7,658 nt of DNA from Nitrososphaerota archaeon. Lineage in GTDB: Archaea; Thermoproteota; Nitrososphaeria; Nitrososphaerales; UBA57. Location: NCBI GenBank assembly GCA_022572285.1, contig JACZWF010000072.1, forward strand, positions 1-7,658, written 5' to 3'. This document shows positions 1-5,726 of the stretch, piece by piece (positions within the stretch are counted from its first letter, which is position 1; every line of letters begins with the position of its first letter). The notes under the pieces were generated by a model. The model was not told the origin of the DNA, made no database searches, and saw only the letters and a program-made list of their open reading frames with translations. The translations under genes and the position numbers were made by a program.

Positions 1-1015
1 AGTAGTAGTAATTGTAGCGGTCGCAGGGCTTTTGGCATTCTCTGGGATGCTACCGGGTGCCCGGCCGCCTGCCTCAGGGACTGTTCTCGTATACGGCAGT
101 ATCGATGCAGAGGACATTCAGCCAATTATAGATGCCTTCGAGGCTAAGAATCCAGATATCAGGATAGAGTACATAAGAGGCTCGCCGAGTGAGTTATTCA
201 CCCGAATCACCACAGAGCTAGATGCTGGGGCACAGTCAGCGGACCTCACGCTGGTAAGCTTTCCCGGTACCTTACAGCTCATAAGAGAGGATGTCTATAG
301 GCCGTACCGATCTCCAGAGGCAGCCGCGTATCCAGCTGATCTTAAGGATCCAGATGGACTCTGGACGTCTGTGATCCTTCTGGGGCAGGTCATCGTATAT
401 AACACGGACCTGGTCACTGTCAACGAACTTCCAAAAACACTATCAGACCTGACCGATCCGAAGTGGAACGGAAAGATAATAATGCATGACTACAGCAGAG
501 GAACGACTTCGACTCAGATATGGGGCTCAATGGCTGAGCGGATTGGTGAGGAGGCAGTAGTGAAGTTCCTTACCGACCTAGAAGCCAACGTAAACCCATC
601 TCTTCAGAGAAGGACGGGCATCCAGGCAGATGATGTGGCATCCGTCGAGTTTCACATTGGTATCGTCGCTCAGCTCCATGATGTTGTCGCTGCAAAGTTG
701 GCTGGTGCACCGATAGAGATCCTCCAACTAGAGGACTTTCCACTGATGCAATCTCCAACACCAGCCGCTATACTGAAGACTGGGGCGAATCCAGAAGCTA
801 CAGAAGTCTTCGTCGACTTCTTGCTCAGTGATGAGGGTCAGATAATCTTCGGGAATGTCCAAGTAAGATTTGCAGCAAAGCCTGGTGTAAACACTAGGTT
901 CACAGTAGCGGACTCGATACCTGCGGGGATGGATATATTCCCGTATCCGACTCAAGACGTCTTCGACAACATAGACGATTGGACTGCGAAGTTCAGGGAA
1001 ATAGCAGGTGTGTAG
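1..1015 (+). CDS. ABC transporter substrate-binding protein, ferric-iron (AfuA/FbpA) class, 5'-truncated
   Basis: Extracytoplasmic binding protein that would deliver a ligand to the permease encoded next. The reading frame is open to the left edge, and the first codons read VVVIVAVAGLLAFSG, the hydrophobic core of a signal peptide or N-terminal anchor. The true start therefore lies before the window, and the TTG at 32 is not the start. About 337 residues are visible. Family marks include TVLVYGS at the mature N-terminus, the DPKWNGKI block, a 'GAP..I' strand end, and the late FVDFLLSDEGQ helix typical of this class. No lipobox cysteine is visible. In FbpA, adjacent tyrosines bind iron; the corresponding stretch here appears to read AQLHDVVAAKL, with no tyrosine pair. 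The ligand may therefore be something other than free Fe3+; phosphonate, thiamine and polyamine binders also occur in related families. Family assignment is firm, substrate unknown. Confidence 0.88.
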   Translation, partial: VVVIVAVAGLLAFSGMLPGARPPASGTVLVYGSIDAEDIQPIIDAFEAKNPDIRIEYIRGSPSELFTRITTELDAGAQSADLTLVSFPGTLQLIREDVYRPYRSPEAAAYPADLKDPDGLWTSVILLGQVIVYNTDLVTVNELPKTLSDLTDPKWNGKIIMHDYSRGTTSTQIWGSMAERIGEEAVVKFLTDLEANVNPSLQRRTGIQADDVASVEFHIGIVAQLHDVVAAKLAGAPIEILQLEDFPLMQSPTPAAILKTGANPEATEVFVDFLLSDEGQIIFGNVQVRFAAKPGVNTRFTVADSIPAGMDIFPYPTQDVFDNIDDWTAKFREIAGV

Positions 1016-1016
1016 C

Positions 1017-1050
1017 AGGGAGATAATAATTCTCCCTCTCCAAAATTTTT
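1017..1050 (+). terminator. Hairpin plus T-run after the binding-protein gene
   Basis: Two bases after the stop codon, AGGGAGA (1017-1023) and TCTCCCT (1031-1037) form a perfect 7-bp stem around a 7-nt AT-only loop. A run of five T follows at 1046-1050. It could end or attenuate transcription between binding protein and permease, or protect the 3' end of the abundant binding-protein mRNA. The 8-nt gap between stem and T-run is long for a bacterial-type terminator. Archaeal terminators need mainly the T-run. Function is inferred. Confidence 0.45.
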
Positions 1051-1069
1051 AGGTAATAACTTATTACTT
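1051..1069. promoter_or_regulatory. Palindrome upstream of permease gene, possible operator
   Basis: GTAATAA (1053-1059) and TTATTAC (1061-1067) are perfect inverted 7-mers around a single C. The outer A1051/T1069 also pair. The site ends about 27 nt before the permease ATG and directly follows the A/T-rich stretch AAAATTTTT at 1042-1050, which could act as an archaeal TATA element. A dimeric repressor bound here would block a permease promoter. Alternatively the RNA folds as a hairpin. No regulator gene is visible nearby. Confidence 0.35.
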
Positions 1070-1095
1070 GTGATGGTGCCCTTACGTGTAGAGAG

Positions 1096-2805
1096 ATGAA
1101 TAGGAATCTCCTTCCTATCACTAGGAATCCCCTCGCCATCCTATTCTGGGTAGTGGTCGGATTCACGGTACTTCTGATATTATACCCTATATTATTCCTG
1201 CTCTTCGGCAGCGTATGGAGCACCAGGCCCGGCAGGGAGGGGAATCTCACCCTGGTCAATTATATCGATGTCTTCTCTGACCCTCATACGCTCACCCTGC
1301 TGATAAATTCATCAACGTATGCACTGGGGAGCGCACTCCTAGCCATAACGATCGCTACAGGTTTGGCATTTATCGCTACTAGAACAGATGCCCCCTTCCG
1401 AAATTACTTCAGATACGTACCCATTCTTCCCATAATCCTTCCAGGTATGGTCGATAACCTGGCATGGATATACCTCTTCCGTCCCAATACTGGGCTAGCA
1501 AATGTCTGGTTCAGGGAGACATTTGGACTTTCAACATCTACAGTCCTCTTCAACATCTACAGTATGCCAGGGATGATCTGGGTGATGGGGATCTCGCTCG
1601 TTCCTCTGGCCTACTTGGTGGTCTCAGCTGCATTTTACTCGATGGACCCCGCGCTTGAGGAGTCAGCCAGGATAGCTGGCATGCGGCTGAGAACTATTGT
1701 GAGAAAGATAACCATCCCTCTAATGATGCCCGCCATTCTCTCTGTATTCTTCCTGGTCTTCATAATAGCCTTCGAGTCCTTTGAGACACCGGCTATGATC
1801 GGCCTACCTGCAGGGATAGATGTCTTCATGTCAAATATATACCAAGCCATTGTCTGGAGCATACCTCCGAATTACGGTCTTGCGACCGCTAATGCCTCAA
1901 TTCTGTTGGTGGTAACCGTCACCTTGATCTATCTCTATAGGAGATCTACGAAGAGAGCGGAGAAGTTCCAGATTATCACTGGAAGAGGGTATCAACCAAG
2001 GCTGATGAGCCTAGGGCGGTGGAAGTACTTTGGCACGGCAATCTTGGCTGGATATGTTATACTCCATATAGGAGTCGTATTCTCAATGGTCTTCATCCTC
2101 TCTCTACAGCCCTTCTGGGATCCTCGTGCTCTATTCTCTAGGATAACCTTCGAGCACTACGCCGCTATACTAGGCCGCTCGCAGATAGCGCGCGCGCTAA
2201 TCAACAGCATTATAGTTTCCACCATAACTGCAACCGTTGTCGTCACAATGGCTGCTCTGGTATCTTATATCTCTAGAAAGAGCAAATTCAAGAGGCGTGG
2301 TTTTCTGGAGGGGGTAGGGATGCTGCCATTAGCCTTTCCGGGCTTTGTCATAGGACTAGGATTTCTCTGGATGTTCCTGACCCTGCCCATAGCGACCCTT
2401 GTCTATGGGACTCTAGGGGTGTTTGTGCTGGCATTCCTTGTCAAGTACCTGCCTCATGGGATAAGATTCACCTCTGGAGCGGTGATGCAAATCCATAACG
2501 ACCTTGAGGAGTCCTCGGCGATAGCTGGTGCGGCCTGGACTAGGACGGTGAGGAAGGTGACGATACCTCTACTTAGACCAGCTATGCTCGCAGGATGGGT
2601 GTATGTCTTTGTGGTCAGCTTCAGAGAGCTCAGCTCGGTCATCTTCCTTATCACTGCAAGAAATCAGGTCTTGTCGACAGTCCTCTGGGATCTGTTTCAG
2701 AATGGTAGCGTCGAGCTCCTAGCCGCAGCCAGCATCCTGCTGACCCTGTTCTTATGGTCCATTGTAATATTAGCTATGTTGCTCTTCAAGATAAGACTCA
2801 GGTAG
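1096..2805 (+). CDS. ABC transporter permease, fused two-module ferric-iron (AfuB/FbpB) type
   Basis: Membrane channel of a binding-protein-dependent importer, working with the upstream gene. The 569-residue chain holds two homologous permease modules in one polypeptide, the FbpB/AfuB layout, with roughly twelve membrane segments starting at about residue 14. Each module carries the cytoplasmic EAA loop that docks on the ATPase: residues 187-214 (EESARIAGM...IPLMMPA) and 470-497 (EESSAIAGA...IPLLRPA). The linker around residues 281-310 is basic and polar. The ATG at 1096 is the first possible start after an in-frame stop at 1057. The only Shine-Dalgarno-like bases (GAGAG) touch the ATG, so initiation is weak or leaderless. 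No ATPase gene follows, so it must lie upstream of the window or elsewhere. Substrate cannot be read from the permease. A hand count gives AGA/AGG for about three quarters of arginine codons. Confidence 0.93.
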   Translation: MNRNLLPITRNPLAILFWVVVGFTVLLILYPILFLLFGSVWSTRPGREGNLTLVNYIDVFSDPHTLTLLINSSTYALGSALLAITIATGLAFIATRTDAPFRNYFRYVPILPIILPGMVDNLAWIYLFRPNTGLANVWFRETFGLSTSTVLFNIYSMPGMIWVMGISLVPLAYLVVSAAFYSMDPALEESARIAGMRLRTIVRKITIPLMMPAILSVFFLVFIIAFESFETPAMIGLPAGIDVFMSNIYQAIVWSIPPNYGLATANASILLVVTVTLIYLYRRSTKRAEKFQIITGRGYQPRLMSLGRWKYFGTAILAGYVILHIGVVFSMVFILSLQPFWDPRALFSRITFEHYAAILGRSQIARALINSIIVSTITATVVVTMAALVSYISRKSKFKRRGFLEGVGMLPLAFPGFVIGLGFLWMFLTLPIATLVYGTLGVFVLAFLVKYLPHGIRFTSGAVMQIHNDLEESSAIAGAAWTRTVRKVTIPLLRPAMLAGWVYVFVVSFRELSSVIFLITARNQVLSTVLWDLFQNGSVELLAAASILLTLFLWSIVILAMLLFKIRLR

Positions 2806-2807
2806 CC

Positions 2808-2824
2808 GAAACCCTTTTCTTAGT
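2808..2824 (+). promoter_or_regulatory. Possible archaeal BRE/TATA promoter for the PqqC-like gene
   Basis: CGAAACCCTTTTCTTAG resembles a purine BRE followed by a pyrimidine/A-T TATA element. Its centre lies about 28 nt before the ATG at 2846, the spacing that gives a leaderless or nearly leaderless archaeal transcript. It overlaps nothing but the 40-nt gap after the permease stop. The match to a TATA consensus is poor. Confidence 0.35.
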
Positions 2825-2845
2825 CCTAGAAAGGATTTGGTTGGT

Positions 2846-3544
2846 ATGAGCGAGCTGCTTGAGGGTAATGAATTCGTGTCTTCCTTATTGAGAGAAGGCG
2901 ACATGAGATACCCTAATGACCACCCGTTTATGGAACTTTTCTATTTGGGGAAGCTATCCAAAAAACAGCTCAGGGAGTGGGCGATCAATAGATATTACTT
3001 CCACCGCCATATTCCAGACAAAGATGCGGCAGTTGCTTCTAATTGTCCGCCCGACGTAAGAGGGCTATGGATCGGGAAGCTTGTAGAAGAGGCCGGCGAA
3101 GGTGGAAAACCTTCGCATCCTGATCTCTGGTTGAGATTCTGCGACGACTTGGGACTGTCAAGGAATGGGGTGGTAAATGCGGAGGTCTTACCCTCTGTAA
3201 AAATGGCAGTGGATGGTTATGTGAACCTTGGGAGACACAAATCGTGGAGAATTGGTGCGGGTGCATCATTAACTGAGTTCATGGTTCCGAGGAAGATGGA
3301 CAGGATGATAACCGCTTTCAAGACTCACTACCCATTTGTCACTGACGAAGGTATGACTTTCTTCAAGGAACATAAAGAAGCGGATGAAGAACATGGAAAG
3401 CTCATAATCCAAATCCTTACAGATTACTGCAAGACTCAAGCTGAGCAGGCAGAAGCAAGAGAGGGGTATTTTTTTAAGCTCGATCTTCATCGAGTTATTT
3501 TAGATGCAGTTCACTATGAATTGCTGAGAAACAATGGAGGCTAG
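2846..3544 (+). CDS. PqqC/TenA-fold protein, predicted haem-oxygenase-like diiron oxidase (CADD-like)
   Basis: The 232-residue product has the PqqC-like signature: DHPF at 25-28, GKLSKKQL at 35-42, NRYYF..HIPDKDAAVASNC at 48-67 and SLTE at 141-144. True PqqC is cofactorless, but this protein keeps the dimetal ligand pattern of haem-oxygenase-like diiron oxidases: E81 with H91, E144, then H176-x3-D180-x2-H183. As I recall, the Chlamydia para-aminobenzoate synthase CADD uses E81, H88, E142, H174, D178 and H181, so all six fall in register apart from a three-residue longer loop (GEGGKPS). The CADD tyrosine consumed as substrate (Y27) aligns with M29. It is probably a cytosolic oxidase or oxygenase of unknown substrate. 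I chose the ATG at 2846 over the TTG at 2837, because AAAGGA (2830-2835) lies 10 nt before the ATG but only 1 nt before the TTG. No other PQQ gene is in the window. Confidence 0.8.
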   Translation: MSELLEGNEFVSSLLREGDMRYPNDHPFMELFYLGKLSKKQLREWAINRYYFHRHIPDKDAAVASNCPPDVRGLWIGKLVEEAGEGGKPSHPDLWLRFCDDLGLSRNGVVNAEVLPSVKMAVDGYVNLGRHKSWRIGAGASLTEFMVPRKMDRMITAFKTHYPFVTDEGMTFFKEHKEADEEHGKLIIQILTDYCKTQAEQAEAREGYFFKLDLHRVILDAVHYELLRNNGG

Positions 3545-3559
3545 ATGATTCTCTTGTTT

Positions 3560-3620
3560 CCCATGGATCAACTCATCCTCGACAGATAAGCGCGCACGCT
3601 CATGGGGTACATCAATTTTT
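3560..3620 (+). other. Intergenic inverted repeat with T-run, weak terminator candidate
   Basis: CCCATG (3560-3565) pairs with CATGGG (3601-3606). Inside the loop, AGCG (3589-3592) pairs with CGCT (3597-3600). Five T follow at 3616-3620. This may end the PqqC-like transcript. The stem is short and the loop long, so support is weak. The 74-nt gap also holds a 14-codon ATG frame at 3545, for which I see no coding evidence. Confidence 0.2.
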
Positions 3621-4773
3621 GACCATCGAAGATCGCTTTCATTTGCAAAACGAGACGACACAACAGGTCATCAATAGAGTGAATCGCAAAGCTTGGAAAG
3701 ACCGGCGAGTACTGATTATCGGGATCACGGGCTTTGTCGGATCATGGCTAAGTGAAATTCTCTCATCTCCCGAAGTGGGGGCAAAGATCTACGGTCTCGT
3801 CAGAAGGCAGTCTAATCCTAATCTAGTAAATATTGAACATATCCTTCACCGGAATAACGTAAGTTTGCTCAAGGGAGATCTTCATGATATCGGTTCTATC
3901 CTGACCGCTGTAAGAGATTCGGAAGCCGAGGTAGTTTTTCATTTAGCTGCTCAATCCTTTGTGCCTTATAGTTTTGCCTCGCCGATGGACACCTACGTAA
4001 CAAACGTCATCGGAACAGTAAATGTGCTCGAGGCATTACGGCTAGCAAGTCATAATGTCGTCATGCACTTCGCCGGATCGAGTGAGGAGTACGGCCTGGT
4101 TCTAGCTGGAACTGAGCATTACGAAGAAATGTTGAAGAAATATGGTGCGATTCTTCCCCTCCCTCAACGCAATGAAGAGGGTAAAGTCATATCTGAAACG
4201 CCAGTTAAGGAGACTAATCCGCTCCGAACTGTGGGAACATCTCCATATGGGTCATCCAAAAGACAGGCCGAGGACGCCTGTAGGACCTACGTGTCTTGCT
4301 ACGGCTCCAAAGTTCATTTGACCAGAGCTTTCAACCACACTGGACCCAGGAGGGGAAATGAGTTTGTGAGCAGTGAAATAACTAGACAAATTGCTATGGG
4401 AATCAAGTATGGGAGGAAAGAAGTGCGTCTCGGGAATTTGAGCTCAGTCAGAGATTTCAACGATGTCCGAGATATTGTGTTGGGATATCTTTTATCAATA
4501 GAGAAAGGAGTGCCAGGAGAAGTGTATAATCTTGCATGTGGAAAGGGAACCAGCATTAGTGGCCTATTGAATCTGGCTATGACTACTGCAAAGCAGAAGT
4601 TCAAGTTAAGTGAGATGAGCTATCGTATAGATGATTCGAGACTACGTCCAACAGACTTGCCCATCCTGGTTGGGGATGCGACCAAAGCTAAAAATGACTT
4701 GGGCTGGCGACCGCTAATCCCACTTGAAAGGACAATTCTAGAAATGATTGAATACAACCTTGCAAGAATATAG
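3619..4773 (+). CDS. NAD(P)-dependent nucleotide-sugar epimerase/reductase, closest to GDP-4-keto-6-deoxymannose reductase (Rmd)
   Basis: Extended short-chain dehydrogenase acting on a nucleotide-activated sugar, probably for glycans or glycosylation of surface proteins. The Rossmann motif is G35-I-T-G38-F-V-G41, followed by HLAAQS at 108-113, SSEEYG at 154-159, catalytic Y210-GSS-K214, AFNHTGP at 237-243, the RDFNDVRD block at 278-285 and a substrate-pocket LRPTDLP at 342-348. SSEEYG with FNHTGP matches Rmd best; GDP-mannose 4,6-dehydratase is the main alternative. At 384 residues it is longer than the usual 300-340, with some 25 extra residues before the Rossmann strand and roughly 28 extra between SSEEYG and VKETNP (about 161-196). 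The start is uncertain: TTG at 3619 has poor signals, and GTG at 3679, ten bases after AGGT, would give a more normal N-terminus. Only about half its arginines use AGA/AGG, unlike the permease, which hints at separate acquisition. No other sugar gene is adjacent. Confidence 0.85.
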   Translation: MTIEDRFHLQNETTQQVINRVNRKAWKDRRVLIIGITGFVGSWLSEILSSPEVGAKIYGLVRRQSNPNLVNIEHILHRNNVSLLKGDLHDIGSILTAVRDSEAEVVFHLAAQSFVPYSFASPMDTYVTNVIGTVNVLEALRLASHNVVMHFAGSSEEYGLVLAGTEHYEEMLKKYGAILPLPQRNEEGKVISETPVKETNPLRTVGTSPYGSSKRQAEDACRTYVSCYGSKVHLTRAFNHTGPRRGNEFVSSEITRQIAMGIKYGRKEVRLGNLSSVRDFNDVRDIVLGYLLSIEKGVPGEVYNLACGKGTSISGLLNLAMTTAKQKFKLSEMSYRIDDSRLRPTDLPILVGDATKAKNDLGWRPLIPLERTILEMIEYNLARI

Positions 4774-4789
4774 AATATTGACCGTCTCG

Positions 4790-4796
4790 TTATAAT
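4790..4796 (+). promoter_or_regulatory. Archaeal TATA-box candidate for a leaderless transcript
   Basis: TTATAAT sits with its centre about 29 nt before the ATG at 4822, the distance at which archaeal transcription begins at or next to the start codon. The bases directly before that ATG are pyrimidine-rich (CTCTCCTCC) and offer no Shine-Dalgarno, which fits a leaderless mRNA. TATAAT is also a bacterial -10 consensus, but no -35 element is present at 16-18 nt. Confidence 0.5.
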
Positions 4797-4821
4797 AGGC
4801 CAGGTATCCCTCTCCTCCAAT

Positions 4822-5226
4822 ATGGTTGACGCCTTTCTAGAGCTCCAGGGGATCATCCTGGATAAAGGATCATCCAGAAAGGCTCTAGCCGTCGCTTCTC
4901 GCGATATCCATCTGGAAGATGAATTCGCTCCCAATACAATCTACCTGTTAGAGCTTCAAGAAGGGCAGAACGCAGCGGGTGGAAGATTTGGAGGGTTTGG
5001 TCAAAGAGGAATAAGTCGAATCGTTTCCTTCACAAACACTGCCGGAGCTTGGAGAAAGGAAGTCGACATAACAGAATCTGAGCAACTAAAGGATTTTGAG
5101 CCGCCCTATCATTCAGCCGCAATGCCGTTAACCTTACGGGATGGGAAGGAGGTAATGGTAGCTGGAGTAATCGACGAGATCCTCGTCGAAGATTATAACC
5201 GGAAATTCAGAGACAATGGTAGCTAA
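4822..5226 (+). CDS. Hypothetical protein, 134 residues, unrecognised
   Basis: I do not recognise this family. The product is soluble, with no signal peptide or membrane segment, and contains no cysteine. It appears rich in beta strands, for example LELQGIILDKG at 6-16, TIYLLELQEG at 39-48, RIVSFTN at 66-72 and KEVMVAGVIDEILVED at 109-124. A glycine-rich loop, AAGGRFGGFGQRG, spans 51-63, and the C-terminus is charged. The alternating strand pattern suggests a small beta-barrel or beta-sandwich fold, but that is only an impression. Its own TATA-like box 29 nt upstream and the lack of a Shine-Dalgarno suggest a separate leaderless transcript rather than an operon with the sugar enzyme. It is convergent with leuD and overlaps it by 4 nt at the stop codons. 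The sustained frame, plausible residue composition and promoter spacing support a real gene. Confidence 0.7.
   Translation: MVDAFLELQGIILDKGSSRKALAVASRDIHLEDEFAPNTIYLLELQEGQNAAGGRFGGFGQRGISRIVSFTNTAGAWRKEVDITESEQLKDFEPPYHSAAMPLTLRDGKEVMVAGVIDEILVEDYNRKFRDNGS
5171..5189. repeat. Perfect 8-bp inverted repeat near the convergent gene ends
   Basis: TCGACGAG, loop ATC, CTCGTCGA: an uninterrupted 8-bp stem with a 3-nt loop. It lies inside the 134-residue gene, about 35 nt before its stop, and on the other strand about 33 nt after the leuD stop. No T-run follows on either strand, so it is not a standard terminator. It could stall or protect the 3' end of leuD mRNA, or be incidental to the codons for IDEILVE. 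Confidence 0.4.
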
Positions 5227-5723
5227 GGAGATGTGTGGTCCCCGATCCTGCTTTTGACGTACCCCATTAATCCCCCTTTTGAGATAATGTTGGTTATGAA
5301 CTCGGGGAACGGATTGGCACTGAACACCTTGCCATCCACATCAATTGATCCAATGTCTGTGTCTACTTTTCCTTTGGATCCGGAAGCTGCGCAATCTACC
5401 GCATCGGGACAAACCAAGATAGGAAGTCCGATGTTTATCGCGTTCCTGAAGAAAATTCTTGCAAAGCTTTTGGCAACTACGCAGCTAACGCCGCAGGCCT
5501 TTATCGATATGGGCGCGTGTTCTCTTGAGGATCCACACCCAAAGTTCTCTTCAACAAATAGCATATCTCCAGGTCGCACTCTTCTGGAAAAATCAGGATC
5601 GAGACCTTCCATGCAATGTGGAGCTAATCTCCGTGGATCTGTCGTGACAAGGAATTTTCCCGGAATAATCACATCGGTATCGATATTTGCCCCATAACGG
5701 AAGATATCTCCTTCGAACCTCAT
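5223..5723 (-). CDS. leuD: 3-isopropylmalate dehydratase small subunit
   Basis: Small (swivel-domain) subunit of isopropylmalate isomerase, which with LeuC converts 2-isopropylmalate to 3-isopropylmalate in leucine synthesis. At 166 residues it is the short archaeal-type subunit. Visible motifs are NIDTDVIIPGKFL at 13-25, the NFGCGSSREHA active-site loop at 60-70 with S65/S66/R67, and AKSFARIFFRNAINIGLP at 84-101. The specificity loop reads F24-L-V26-T27. As I recall, Methanocaldococcus homoaconitase has YLRT at the same positions and its isopropylmalate isomerase YLVY, so V26 points to isopropylmalate while T27 matches the homoaconitase. The start is well supported: GGAGG on the minus strand (5736-5732) lies 8 nt before the ATG, inside the end of leuC. 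It begins one codon after the leuC stop in the same frame, so translation is probably coupled. Confidence 0.93.
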   Translation of the reverse strand: MRFEGDIFRYGANIDTDVIIPGKFLVTTDPRRLAPHCMEGLDPDFSRRVRPGDMLFVEENFGCGSSREHAPISIKACGVSCVVAKSFARIFFRNAINIGLPILVCPDAVDCAASGSKGKVDTDIGSIDVDGKVFSANPFPEFITNIISKGGLMGYVKSRIGDHTSP

Positions 5724-5726
5724 CCC

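Noticed and set aside
1..10. GTA trinucleotide repeat
   Set aside because: Only three copies, encoding valines of the signal-peptide core.
32..34. TTG as the start of the binding-protein gene
   Set aside because: The frame continues to the left edge as a hydrophobic signal-peptide core, so the start is outside the window.
2837..2839. TTG start for the PqqC-like gene
   Set aside because: It lies one base after AAAGGA; the ATG at 2846 has proper spacing and matches the family N-terminus.
4791..4796. Bacterial -10 box TATAAT
   Set aside because: TTGACC at 4778-4783 is only 7 nt away and nothing fits at 16-18 nt; an archaeal TATA box explains the spacing better.
4811..4818. TCTCCTCC before the 134-residue gene, as a functional anti-Shine-Dalgarno
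   Set aside because: It is a short pyrimidine run; no rRNA is present and no pairing partner is evident.
5233..5697. 154-codon plus-strand frame opposite leuD
   Set aside because: It is a shadow of a well-supported leuD with conserved active-site motifs, and its product shows no family features.
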